NCBI GenBank assembly: GCA_963752585.1 | Contig: CAVVYV010000004.1 | Coordinates: 1 to 64,000 of the forward strand | Reading direction: 5' to 3' | Source: CAVVYV01 sp963752585 | Lineage (GTDB): Bacteria > Actinomycetota > Thermoleophilia > Solirubrobacterales > 70-9 | DNA: 64,000 nucleotides | Shown here: piece after piece, positions 41,148 through 49,456 of the stretch | Numbering within the stretch: position 1 is the first letter of the stretch | Layout: the number at the start of each line of letters is the position of its first letter | Notes under the pieces: generated by a model | Database searches by the model: none | Seen by the model: the letters and a program-made list of their open reading frames with translations, nothing else | What the model was told of the DNA's origin: nothing | Made by a program: the position numbers and the translations under genes

Positions 41148-42320
41148 TCACCGGAGGGAACGGAAGAAGGCCCGCACGTCGTTGATCAGCAGATCCGGGG
41201 TTTCCATCGCGGCGAAGTGCCCGCCACGGTCGAACTCGGCCCAGTGCACGATCTCGTTGCTCTGCTCGGCGTAGCGCCGGATTGCGATGTCCTCGGCGAA
41301 GACGGCAACGCCGGTGGGTACGCCGGATCGCTCCGGCCACTCGTCGGAGTGCTGGACCTCGTAGTAGAGGTTTGCCGCCGAGCCCGCTGTGCCGGTGAGC
41401 CAGTAGAGCATCACGTTCGTCAGCATCTGGTCGCGATCGACGGCGTCCTCGGGCACCTCCGAGCAGTGCGTCCACTCCTGGAACCTCTCCATGATCCACG
41501 CGAGCTGTCCGACTGGTGAGTCGGTGAGCCCATACGCAACCGTCTGCGGCCGGGTCGATTGGATCTGCGCGTAGCCCGAGCCGTCGGCCATGTACTCACT
41601 GATCCGCTCGACGCGCGCCCGCTCTGAGTCACTGAGCTCGGCGAGCTCTGCGTCGTCAAGAGGCGGGAATGGCATGAACCCAACCGAGGCGGCGTTCACG
41701 TGGACCCCGACGACGCGATCGGGCTCGACCCGACCCAGATCGGGCGAGACCTGTGCGCCGACGTCGCCCCCCTGTGCGCCGTAGCGGTCGTATCCAAGCC
41801 GGGCCATGAGCTCGGCGAATGCCCGCGCAATCCGCCGCTGGGTCCAGCCGGGCTCAGCAGTCGGGCCGGACAGCCCGAAGCCGGGGATCGACGGTATGAC
41901 GAGGTGAAAGGCATCCGCCGCGTCCGCGCCGTGTGAGCGCGGATCGCTGAGTGGGCCGATCACCTCGAGAAACTCGGCGACCGAACCAGGCCACCCGTGG
42001 GTGACGATCAGCGGCAGCGCATCGGGCTCAGGCGACCGGACGTGCAGGAAGTGCACGTTGGCGCCGTCGATGCTGGTGGCGAACTGCGGGAGTTCGTTGA
42101 GCCGGGCCTCCTGCTGTCGCCAGTCGTAGCCGGTCCGCCAGTACTCAGCGAGCTCCCTGAGGTACTTCAGAGGCGCTCCGCGGCTCCAGCCGACCTCGGG
42201 GAGCTCGCTCGGCCAGCGGGTCCGCCCCAGGCGGTCGCGCAGGTCGTCCAGATCGGCTTCGGGCGTCTCGATCCTGAATGGCCGGATCTCCGAATCGACG
42301 GATTGGGTGTTCTGGGTCAT
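41148..42320 (-). CDS. Epoxide hydrolase (EHN-domain alpha/beta hydrolase)
   Basis: 390 residues, intact. The N-terminal epoxide-hydrolase region (FRIETPEADLDDLRDRLGRT, WRQQEARLNELPQFATSIDG) precedes the hydrolase core: oxyanion LIVTHGWPGSVAEFLE, SIPGFGLSGPTAEPGWTQRR, the nucleophile elbow YGAQGGDVGAQVSPDLG with Asp, the lid Tyr region SGYAQIQSTRPQTVAYGLTD, and the His in DRGGHFAAMETPDLLINDV. It opens epoxides by a covalent ester mechanism, as in juvenile-hormone-type and limonene-unrelated EHs. First gene of the operon with the MFS pump, opposite TetR; a detoxification pair. Confidence 0.92.
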   Translation of the reverse strand: MTQNTQSVDSEIRPFRIETPEADLDDLRDRLGRTRWPSELPEVGWSRGAPLKYLRELAEYWRTGYDWRQQEARLNELPQFATSIDGANVHFLHVRSPEPDALPLIVTHGWPGSVAEFLEVIGPLSDPRSHGADAADAFHLVIPSIPGFGLSGPTAEPGWTQRRIARAFAELMARLGYDRYGAQGGDVGAQVSPDLGRVEPDRVVGVHVNAASVGFMPFPPLDDAELAELSDSERARVERISEYMADGSGYAQIQSTRPQTVAYGLTDSPVGQLAWIMERFQEWTHCSEVPEDAVDRDQMLTNVMLYWLTGTAGSAANLYYEVQHSDEWPERSGVPTGVAVFAEDIAIRRYAEQSNEIVHWAEFDRGGHFAAMETPDLLINDVRAFFRSLR

Positions 42321-42354
42321 GGGGACAGGTCCTTTCTCCGGAATCTTGTGGTGT

Positions 42355-42374
42355 GGAACGAATCATTCCGTTCC
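42355..42374. promoter_or_regulatory. TetR operator, site 1
   Basis: 20-base inverted repeat GGAACG-N8-CGTTCC in the 99-base gap between the epoxide hydrolase and tetR starts. It lies nearer the hydrolase side. Its centre is 30 bases (about three helical turns) from site 2. Confidence 0.68.
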
Positions 42375-42384
42375 GAGAATAGCA

Positions 42385-42404
42385 GGAACGGAGCGGTCTG
42401 TTCC
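42385..42404. promoter_or_regulatory. TetR operator, site 2
   Basis: 20-base inverted repeat GGAAC-N10-GTTCC of the same length and half-site as site 1. It ends one base before the -10-like TATAGT (42406-42411) of tetR, so binding should block that promoter. The -10 ends eight bases before the tetR ATG, implying a leaderless tetR mRNA. Confidence 0.66.
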
Positions 42405-42419
42405 GTATAGTTCAGCCCA

Positions 42420-43064
42420 ATGGAGGCACGCGACTCGATACCCCTGGCCGGCCGGCGCGCCCAGGCGGCGGAAAACGACGAGCGAATCCTCGACGCCGCG
42501 CGCCAGGTTTTCGTCGCCGACCCCGACGCGCCGATCTCGGCCGTGGCCGAGCGGGCCGGGGTGGGGATCAGCGCTCTCTACCGTCGACACGCCAGCAAGG
42601 AGGACCTCCTTCGCACGCTGAGCGCCGAGGGTCTCGAACGCTACATCGCCGCAGCCGAGGCGGCCCTCGCCGACCAGGGAGACCCCTGGCGCGCCTTCGC
42701 CGAGTTCATGCGGCGCATCGTGGACGCCGACACGCACTCCCTGACCCTTCGCCTGGCCGGGACGTTCGAACCCACAGAGGAGCTCTACAGCCGAGCGGAG
42801 GTGGGCCAGCGACTCAACGTGAAGTTGTTCGAACGGACCCGGGCGGCTGGCGCGGTGCGCCCCGACCTCACGGTGGACGACCTCTCGTTTCTGTTCGAGC
42901 AGATCGCCTCCGTGCGCACTCCGGACGAACAGCGCACCCGCCAGCTTCGGCACCGTTATCTAACCCTTCTTCTCGACGCGCTCCGCGCCCCGTCGAATTC
43001 CCCGCTGCCAGGGCCTGCGCCCAGCTGGGACGAAATCCAGGAGCGCTGGGAGAGCGCTCCGTAG
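42420..43064 (+). CDS. TetR-family transcriptional regulator
   Basis: 214 residues, intact. The N-terminal helix-turn-helix is AENDERILDAARQVFVADPD and ISAVAERAGVGISALYRRHA with SKEDLLRTL. The C-terminal ligand domain has RAFAEFMRRIVDADTHSLTL and FERTRAAGAVRPDLTVDDLS, like many TetR regulators of efflux. Divergent from the epoxide hydrolase-MFS operon, with two 20-base palindromes between, so it most likely represses both itself and that operon until an epoxide-like or drug ligand binds. The ligand is unknown. Confidence 0.92.
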   Translation: MEARDSIPLAGRRAQAAENDERILDAARQVFVADPDAPISAVAERAGVGISALYRRHASKEDLLRTLSAEGLERYIAAAEAALADQGDPWRAFAEFMRRIVDADTHSLTLRLAGTFEPTEELYSRAEVGQRLNVKLFERTRAAGAVRPDLTVDDLSFLFEQIASVRTPDEQRTRQLRHRYLTLLLDALRAPSNSPLPGPAPSWDEIQERWESAP

Positions 43065-43124
43065 ACCCACGCCACCCGCGGTGGCGCGATAGGCCTGAGC
43101 GCGGGCCCCTAGTCTTCGCCGGCC

Positions 43125-43896
43125 GTGCTCCCCGAGATCAACATCGGGCCGCTCACCCTGCAGACCTTCGGGCTCTGCTTCGCCCTCGCCTTCGTCGCCG
43201 CCGGGGCGCTGGTCGGGCGACGGCTGGTCGAGCTCGGCAAGCCGGTCGACTGGGCCTACGAGATCGGCTTCGCCGCCCTCGCCGGCGGCCTGATCGGCGC
43301 CCGCCTCGACTTCATCCTCGAGAACTACGACGAGGTCAAGGACGACCTGCTCGGAAACATCTTCTCCGGCTCCGGCCTCGTCTGGTACGGCGGCGCGATC
43401 GGCGGCGCGATCGGCGTCTTCCTCTGGGCCTGGTGGCGCGGCTATCTCACGCCTCGCCCTGCTCGATCTCACCGCTCCCGCGCTTGCCCTCGGCTACGCG
43501 GTCGGCCGGGTCGGCTGCCAGCTCTCCGGCGACGGCGACTACGGCCAGCCGTGGGACGGTCCCTGGGCGATGGCCTATCCCGACGGCACCGTCCCCACCG
43601 ACGAGACCGTCCACCCGACGCCGGTCTACGAGACCGTGGCGATGGGCCTGGTGGCGATCGTCCTCTGGCGATTGCGCAACCGGCTCACCGGCGGACTCCT
43701 GTTCGCGCTCTACCTCCTGCTGGCGGGGGCGGAGCGCTTCCTGGTCGAGTTCATCCGCCGCAACGACGACGTCGCGATCGGCCTCACCCAGGCGCAGCTG
43801 CTGAGCGTCGCGATGATCCTCGCCGGCGGCCTCTGGCTGCTGCTCGCCTCCCGGCGGACGCCCCGGCCCGCTCCGTCCCAGCCCTCGACCGGCTGA
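43125..43896 (+). CDS. lgt: Prolipoprotein diacylglyceryl transferase (one frameshift)
   Basis: Membrane enzyme that attaches diacylglycerol to the lipobox Cys of prolipoproteins. The GTG start gives LPEINIGPLTLQTFGLCFAL. GLVWYGGAIGGAIGVFLWAW carries the conserved YGG region, and after a break near 43447 GYAVGRVGCQLSGDGDYGQP is the family signature with its key Arg. VHPTPVYETVAMGLVAIVLW and FLVEFIRRNDDVAIGLTQAQ (H-P-x-x-x-Y/E and the C-terminal Arg/Glu region) follow. About seven helices and 257 residues, normal. Confidence 0.93.
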
Positions 43897-43986
43897 GCCC
43901 TGGGCGAAAACAGCGCCTTTACACCGGCCGCGTCCGGCTCGGCTATCACCCTCCATGGGGAGCAACTAAAAGAAAGGAGGGTCGAG

Positions 43987-44201
43987 ATGACTGACGAGCT
44001 TCAGGAGCAGGAGCAGGCCGAGTTCGCCTCCGAGGAGGAGACCGCGACCACCGCCGAGTCTGAGGGCGTGGGCGAAGGCGAGGAAAGCGTCAGCGCGAGA
44101 GCGCCGAGGGCGACGAGAGCGCCGAGGGCGACGAGAGCGCCGAGGGCGACGAGAGCGCCGAGGGCGACGAGGTCTCCGAGGAGAGCCCCGAGCAGGACTG
44201 A
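43987..44201 (+). CDS. Small acidic protein with hexapeptide repeats (frameshifted)
   Basis: A strong AAAGGAGG ribosome site precedes the ATG. The start TDELQEQEQAEFASEEETAT is very acidic. With a one-base correction near 44092 the rest reads four ESAEGD repeats and ends EVSEESPEQD at a TGA (44199-44201), giving about 71 residues that are about 45 percent Asp/Glu. Without the correction the repeat would read as basic RATRAP units, out of character with the N-terminus. Disordered. Possible roles such as metal or cation buffering are speculation. It converges on the SDR gene with no gap. Confidence 0.6.
44097..44168 (+). repeat. Four perfect 18-base tandem repeats
   Basis: Unit GAGAGCGCCGAGGGCGAC repeated four times without change inside the acidic protein gene. 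Perfect copies imply recent expansion or contraction by slippage, and also make the local read count and frame unreliable. Confidence 0.95.
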
Positions 44202-44954
44202 CTAGACCGACCGGAGTAGGCCGCCGTCGAGCGGGATCACAGCTCCCGTGAGATAGGCGGCCCGCTTCGAGCTGATGAAGGCCACCAGGTCGCCGTACTC
44301 CTCTGGCGTTCCAAGACGGGCGACCGGGACCTCGTCGCGCGCCGCCTTCTCGGCTGCATCGAGCGAGCCGTAGTTGTCCGCCAGGCGGTCGGTGGCGAAG
44401 CGCCCGGTCGCGACGGTGTTCACGGTTATCCCCGCGCCGGCCACTTCCGAAGCCAGGGTCTTGAACAACCCAACGGTCGCCATCCGGTGCGCGTTCGAGA
44501 GGGCGAGGCTCGGAATCGGCTCCTTGACCGTGCTGGAGGCGACATTCACGATCCGTCCCCAGCCGCGCTCCCTCATCGACGGGAGCGCCGCTTCGACCAG
44601 CGCCCTCGGCGCGAGCACGAGCGAGCGGTACGCCGCTTCCCATTCCTCGCGCGGGTTATCGAGCGCACCGCCCGGAGGCGGTCCACCCGTATTCGTGACC
44701 AGGATCTCCACTGGGCCGAGCTCCCCCGCGACCTCATCGGGGAGCGCTCCCATCCGCTCGAGGTCGTCGGTGTCGGCCGGAAACGCGGTCACCTCTCCCG
44801 GGATCGAATCCGCTGCTTGCTCCAGCGTCTCGGCGGAGCGGCTCGAGATCGCGACCCGGGCACCCTCGCGGGCGAGCGCGGTCGCGATCCCTCGTCCAAT
44901 CCCCTTGCTGGCGCCGAGCACTAGCGCCACCCGGCCCTCGATCCCGAGGTCCAT
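44202..44954 (-). CDS. Short-chain dehydrogenase/reductase lacking the Tyr-x3-Lys motif
   Basis: 250 residues, intact. The cofactor loop VALVLGASKGIGRGIATALA, PVEILVTNTGGPPPG and the final YLTGAVIPLDGGLLRSV mark a FabG-like SDR with NAD(P)H. The active-site segment reads IVNVASSTVKEPIPSLALSN followed by AHRMATVGLFKTLASEVAGA. The Ser is there, but where Tyr-x3-Lys is expected it has Asn-Ala-His-Arg. Such Tyr-less SDRs form a recognised subgroup of uncertain activity. Downstream of and 5 bases from the ATP-grasp gene, so probably one operon. Confidence 0.88.
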   Translation of the reverse strand: MDLGIEGRVALVLGASKGIGRGIATALAREGARVAISSRSAETLEQAADSIPGEVTAFPADTDDLERMGALPDEVAGELGPVEILVTNTGGPPPGGALDNPREEWEAAYRSLVLAPRALVEAALPSMRERGWGRIVNVASSTVKEPIPSLALSNAHRMATVGLFKTLASEVAGAGITVNTVATGRFATDRLADNYGSLDAAEKAARDEVPVARLGTPEEYGDLVAFISSKRAAYLTGAVIPLDGGLLRSV

Positions 44955-44959
44955 CCGCC

Positions 44960-46163
44960 TCAGCCCGCCCCGGTGAGCTCGGCGAGGTAGGAGGCGTCGT
45001 CGGCCGGGAGGCCGGGGATCGGCTGCCCGTCCCAGGTGATCCCGTCGGCCATTGCCACGAACAGCTGCTCGCGCGTCCTGAGGTTGAGGCGCTCATGCTG
45101 CGCGAAGAAGAGGAAGGAGTAGAGGCTCGGCATCGTGTCGCGCCAGCCCTTGTCGGTGCCCGGGATCGCGGCGATGTCGTGGATCGAGGATGGCAGCTCC
45201 TTCAGCGGCTGCTGGAAGATCTGGCCGAGGACCGCGAAGTCGAGCTGGGTCTCGCGGCCAGGCTCGACCAGCAGCGTCTCGGGCTGCGGTGAGATCAGTC
45301 CGCGCTCGAGCTCCTCGGCGCTCATCAGGAGGATCCCGTCGGTCGGCCTCGGGTTGCACTCGATCATCATCAGGCCGTCGTCGGCCTCGACGAAGTCGAG
45401 GGACATCTGGCCGTCCCAGGAGAGCTCGCTCCCCAGTTTCTCGACCACCCCGAGGGTGTCGCCAGGCTCGACGGAGACGAACTGGATCCCGGTGCTGTGC
45501 TGCCACTGCCGCGGAGCCCGGTAGGACATCTGGGAGGCGACCTTGCCGTCGTGGAGGGCGCTGTAGGTGCAGTGCATCGGCCCGTCGACGAATTCCTGGA
45601 CCAGCCAGGGCGACGCCTCGGTCGGGTGTACGTCCTCGACCGCCAGGTGGCCCGCCAGCGGCCCGGTGTTGGTGAGCAGCGCCACCCCGCCGCGCGAGAA
45701 GGCGGCCCGGGCGAAATAGCGGGGAAAGCTGCCGATCGCCTCCCGGAGCTCGTCCTCGCTCTCGGCGATCACCGTCTGGGGGGTGCGGATCCCCAGCTTC
45801 TCGCAGAGCTCCTGGAAGGTGCCCTTGTCGTGCACCTGCGGCGAGCGTCCGGAACGGGGGTGCGAAGAGCCGGGTCACCGCCGAGATCCGCTCGTGCTGG
45901 GCGGCGAGGTAGAAGACCTCCTCGAACATCGGCAGGACCACCTCGATCTCGTTCTCGGCGGCGATCCGCTCGACGTCGGCGGCGAACCCCTCCGGGTCGC
46001 CCGAGGGGGAGGCGGTGACGAAGTGGCCGGCGAGGAAGCGCGAGTGGCTGCCGGGCGAGTCCTCGTAGCTGTCGGAGGCGTAGACCTCGTGCCCGCGCTC
46101 GCCCAGCTTCCGAATCGCGTCGAGGGCGAACGGCATCCGCGAGCTCGTGATCAGGAGCCTCAT
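44960..46163 (-). CDS. ATP-grasp carboxylate ligase (one frameshift)
   Basis: About 400 residues. The N-terminal pre-grasp domain is MRLLITSSRMPFALDAIRKL, HEVYASDSYEDSPGSHSRFL and NEIEVVLPMFEEVFYLAAQH. After a break near 45850, MHDKGTFQELCEKLGIRTPQ and SPWLVQEFVDGPMHCTYSAL lead to the metal-binding MSLDFVEADDGLMMIECNPR (Glu, Asn) and PTDGILLMSAEELERGL. It belongs to the CarB/PurD-like superfamily that joins a carboxylate to an amine through an acyl phosphate. Both partners are unknown. The Tyr-less SDR gene follows at once. Confidence 0.84.
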
Positions 46164-46222
46164 CCTGGAGCGGGACGATCGTCGCGGCGGCTCACGCAGC
46201 TCACGCTACATTCCCTGCGCTC

Positions 46223-46298
46223 GGGCGGTTAGCTCAGTTGGGAGAGCGCTTCGCGTTTACAAGCGAAGAGGTCGCTGGTTCGAGCCCAGTACCGCCCA
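46223..46298 (+). tRNA. tRNA-Val (anticodon TAC) with enlarged anticodon arm
   Basis: Acceptor GGGCGGT/ACCGCCC, D-arm GCTC..GAGC, variable AGGTC and T-arm GCTGG-TTCGAGC-CCAGT are all standard. Between position 26 and the variable loop there are 20 bases instead of 17: CTTCGC, GTTTACAA, GCGAAG. That is a six-pair stem with an eight-base loop, or a five-pair stem with ten. TAC read in TTTACAA gives Val. Length is 76 without CCA. Confidence 0.86.
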
Positions 46299-46370
46299 TC
46301 CCAGATTGACTCGCTGTCACCCGGGTATACGGCTGTTCACGCCCAGTCTCAATCACGGAAGGAGAGAGAC

Positions 46371-46508
46371 ATGTTGTGGCTGATAGCCGGGGTAGTCCTG
46401 CTGGTGATCGCGATTGCCGGCGGGGCGATCGTTCACCCCGTTCTGTTCGCGCTTGGGATCGTGGCCCTGTTCATGTTCTTCTCAGGGCGCGGCACACGCA
46501 CCATCTAG
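46371..46508 (+). CDS. Small two-helix membrane protein
   Basis: 45 residues from an ATG with a good GGAAGGAGAG site just upstream: MLWLIAGVVLLVIAIAGGAI, a turn VHPVLF, then ALGIVALFMFFSGRG and a basic end. Two hydrophobic stretches joined by a His-Pro turn. It resembles the short hydroporin-like or stress-induced membrane peptides common in actinobacteria, but I cannot assign a family. It lies 72 bases after tRNA-Val and converges on ftsH. Confidence 0.62.
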   Translation: MLWLIAGVVLLVIAIAGGAIVHPVLFALGIVALFMFFSGRGTRTI

Positions 46509-46580
46509 ATCCCAGCGGTCCCGGGCGCTTCGGGCCGGCCGAGGCTGGCCGGGAGCCCCTGGGCCCGCGAACTGGCTTCG

Positions 46581-48222
46581 TTAACGCTTCTCCTCCGGCG
46601 CGATGTCCGGACCCACCGAGCGCTGAGGGAGCAACGGGCTGGACCCGGGGCTGAAGCGGCGCGCTTCGTCGAGTTCCTCCGGGACCTCGTCCGGGACGAC
46701 TTCCGGCTCGTCGGGGAGCAGGGTGCGGCGGAGCTCGTGGGCGGCGAAGATGTCGTCGAGGTCCTCGCGCGTCAGGGTCTCGTGCTCGAGGGCGGCCGCG
46801 GCGAGGTCGTCGAGGGTCCTCCGGTTGAGCTCCATCAGCTGGCGGGCGCGGGCGTAGGCCATGTGAGCGAGCTCCTGGGCGCCCTGATCGACCTCGCGCC
46901 GAGTCCGGTCGGAGAGGGCGTAGTCCTGGGTGGGCTGGGCGAGCGGGGCGCTGTCGCCGGGCCCCTGGGTGACGGTCATCCCGAACTCGGTCACCATCTG
47001 GACGCAGATCTTCTGCACCCGGGAGAGGTCGTCGGCGGCGCCCGAGTAGGCCTCGTCGAAGATCTCCTCCTCCGCCGCGCGACCGCCGAGCAGCGTCACC
47101 AGCTCGTCGAGCAGCTGCTTGCGCGACTTCAGGTAGGTGTCCTCGCTCTCCGAGTGGGCGACGAAGCCGAGCGCGGGGCCGCGGGGGACGATGCTGAGGA
47201 TCTCCGGCGGATCGAGGCCGACGAGGCGCCGGGCGAGGGCGTGGCCCGACTCGTGATAGGCGACGATCCGCCGCTCCCCCTCGGTCAGCCGCCTCGATTG
47301 CTGGGATCCGACCGACTGGCGCAGGAGCGCCTCGTCGAGGTCCTCGCGGAAGATCGCGTCGTGCCCGGCGCGGCCGGCGATGATCGCGGCCTCGTTGAGC
47401 GCGTTGGCGAGCTGGGCGCCGGTCATCCCGGTGGTCTTCCGGGCGACGTCGGTGAGATCGACCCTGTCGTCGAGGCGCTTGCCCTTGGAATGGGAGCGGA
47501 GGATCGCCGCGCGGCCGTCTCGGTCCGGTGGCGAGACCAGGACCTGGCGGTCGAAGCGCCCGGGCCGGAGCAGCGCCTTGTCGAGCTTCTCGACCGCGTT
47601 CGAGGCGGCGAGGACGATCACCGTCCCCGGGTCGCGCTCGAACCCGTCGAGCTCTACCAGCAGCTGGTTCAGCGCCTGCTCGCGCTCGCTCGTGCCTCCG
47701 TCGCCCGAGCCGGGGCCGCGGTGACCGCCGACCGCGTCGATCTCGTCGATGAAGATCACCGCCCGCCCCGAGCTCTCGGGCCTCCTTGAACAGGCGCCGG
47801 ATCCGCGCCGCCCCCCGGCCGACGAACATCTCGACGAAGCTCGAGCCGGAGGCGGCGAAGAAGTCGACGCCGGCGTGGGCGGCGACCGCCCGCGCGAGCA
47901 TCGTCTTCCCGGTGCCCGGCGGCCCATAGAGGAGCACCCCGCGCGGTGCGCGCGCGCCGAGCGCCTCGAAGCGCTTCGGGTCCTTCAGCCACTCGGCGAC
48001 GTCGACCAGCTCCTCCTTGGCGGCGTCGACGCCCTGGACCTCGTCCCAGAGGACCGGGGCGGTCCGGCTCGCCTTGACCGTCTCCGGCCGGGTCGTCCCC
48101 ATCGCATGCCGGAGCAGGAAGACGAAGACGACGAGGAGCCCTGCCGAGAAGACGACGCCGAAGACCGGATACCACTCGAAAACGACATCGGTCAGCGTCG
48201 CGATCGTGAATGGCGCGTTCAT
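46581..48222 (-). CDS. ftsH: FtsH-like AAA+ zinc protease with one membrane helix (one frameshift)
   Basis: Membrane-bound ATP-dependent protease. The AAA domain has LYGPPGTGKTMLARAVAAHA (Walker A, near residue 97), SGSSFVEMFVGRGAARIRRL (pore loop), VIFIDEIDAVGGHRGPGSGD (Walker B) and LLRPGRFDRQVLVSPPDRDG (SRH). The protease has RIVAYHESGHALARRLVGLD (HExxH) and AYSGAADDLSRVQKICVQMV (third ligand). A break lies near 47778. Only one helix (YPVFGVVFSAGLLVVFVFLL) precedes the AAA domain, and there is no extracytoplasmic domain of about 70 residues. About 546 residues, shorter than the usual 610-650. Confidence 0.93.
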
Positions 48223-48394
48223 CTCAGCGAATGTAGTCGCCCGCGCCCCAGGGCGCGAGCCACAAGTGGGTATTTCGCCCTAGTTCATCCGGCTAGGCCC
48301 GCCAGAGGCCGGTGCGCTCGACTGGTCGGCGAGCCTGTAGCGGCGACGGTCCTGCATGCATTAGGTTGGGCGAAACGGCGACGAGGGAGGAAGC

Positions 48395-48781
48395 TTGGAA
48401 CCGAGCCAGCTGAAGAGAATCCCGTTGTTCTCCGGTGCCTCCGACGAAGAGCTGAAGCAGGTGGCGGCGTTCGCGGAGTCGAAGGAGGTCTCCGAGGGGA
48501 CCGAGGTGGTCTCCGAGGGCGGCTTCTCGCGTGAGCTGATGGCGATCGAGGACGGCACCGCCGAGGTCACCCGCGACGGCGAGCACATCGCCGACCTCGG
48601 CCCGGGCGACATCTTCGGCGAGCAGGGAATGCTCGACGACGACGTCCGCAGCGCCACGGTGACCGCGACCTCGCCGCTGAAGCTGATCAGCATGGGGCAC
48701 TTCGAGGTGAAGCGGCTGAAGAAGGACGCCCCCGAGGTCTACGGGCGGATCGAGGAGCTGATCCAGGAGCGAAGCAGCTAG
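48395..48781 (+). CDS. Stand-alone cyclic-nucleotide-binding-domain protein
   Basis: 128 residues from a TTG: LKRIPLFSGASDEELKQVAA, VSEGTEVVSEGGFSRELMAI, DGTAEVTRDGEHIADLGPGD, IFGEQGMLDDDVRSATVTAT. This is a single cNMP-binding beta-barrel with the phosphate-binding cassette FGEQGMLDDDVRSATV (FGE then R-x-A type), so binding of cAMP or a relative is plausible. No DNA-binding domain is attached, unlike CRP. It overlaps by four bases the convergent small membrane protein gene. Confidence 0.86.
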   Translation: MEPSQLKRIPLFSGASDEELKQVAAFAESKEVSEGTEVVSEGGFSRELMAIEDGTAEVTRDGEHIADLGPGDIFGEQGMLDDDVRSATVTATSPLKLISMGHFEVKRLKKDAPEVYGRIEELIQERSS

Positions 48782-48954
48782 CGGTTGGTGTCGCCACCGG
48801 TCGTCGTCTCGAGGTCGATCTCAGGCAGGTCGGGGAGGTTGACGTCGATCTCCCCGCCGACCAGCGCGTAGGCGCCGACCCCAAGGGCGCCGGCGACGAG
48901 GATCACCAGGGCCGCCCTGACGACGGCGCGGGAGATGATCGGTTCCTCGCGCAT
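48778..48954 (-). CDS. Small single-pass membrane protein
   Basis: 58 residues (61 if the ATG at 48963 is used): REEPIISRAVVRAALVILVA, GALGVGAYALVGGEIDVNLP, then DLPEIDLETTTGGDTNR. One membrane helix with a short acidic external tail. No family recognised. Convergent with the cNMP-binding gene, sharing four bases at their ends. Confidence 0.5.
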   Translation of the reverse strand: MREEPIISRAVVRAALVILVAGALGVGAYALVGGEIDVNLPDLPEIDLETTTGGDTNR

Positions 48955-49113
48955 CGCCGCCACCCTATTCCGCCGTTTGCCTGAAGGCGTCCGACGTCCG
49001 GGTTCGCTACCTTGCCCGGCGAATCAGGGAGTAGATCCCCAAGCTTGTGTGTGTAGGACTCGGTGCTTCGGCGCCTCCTCGCGCACGTGAACCGCCCGAG
49101 GAGGGTTATTCGA

Positions 49114-49323
49114 ATGGCAGAAGGCACCGTCAAGTGGTTCAGCAACGAGAAGGGATACGGGTTCATCACTCCGGATGACGGGAGCAAGGACCTCTTCGTC
49201 CACTTCTCCTCGATCAGCGGTGACGGCTACCGCTCGCTCAACGACGGCGCTCGCGTCTCCTACGAGGCCGAGGACGGTCCGAAGGGGCCGGTCGCCGTCG
49301 ACGTCCAAGAGCTGGCAGGCTAG
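49114..49323 (+). CDS. Cold-shock protein (CspA family)
   Basis: 69 residues: AEGTVKWFSNEKGYGFITPD with RNP1 (KGYGFI) and KDLFVHFSSISGDGYRSLND with RNP2 (LFVHF). RNA chaperone binding single-stranded nucleic acid. A GAGGAGGG ribosome site lies 14 bases before the ATG. The region from about 48965 to 49113 is a likely 5' leader of the sort that regulates csp genes, but I see no defined element in it. tRNA-Asp follows 45 bases after the stop. Confidence 0.96.
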   Translation: MAEGTVKWFSNEKGYGFITPDDGSKDLFVHFSSISGDGYRSLNDGARVSYEAEDGPKGPVAVDVQELAG

Positions 49324-49368
49324 CCTGCACGTGCGGCGGTCGCCAACGGCCGCCGAACACAGCGCCCC

Positions 49369-49442
<74 letters not shown>

Positions 49443-49456
49443 CTAGCGTCCGCTCG

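Noticed and set aside
43987..44205. Basic RATRAP-repeat reading of the 18-base repeat.
   Set aside because: The frame before the repeat is strongly acidic, and the acidic frame after it ends cleanly in EVSEESPEQD, so the basic reading results from a one-base error.
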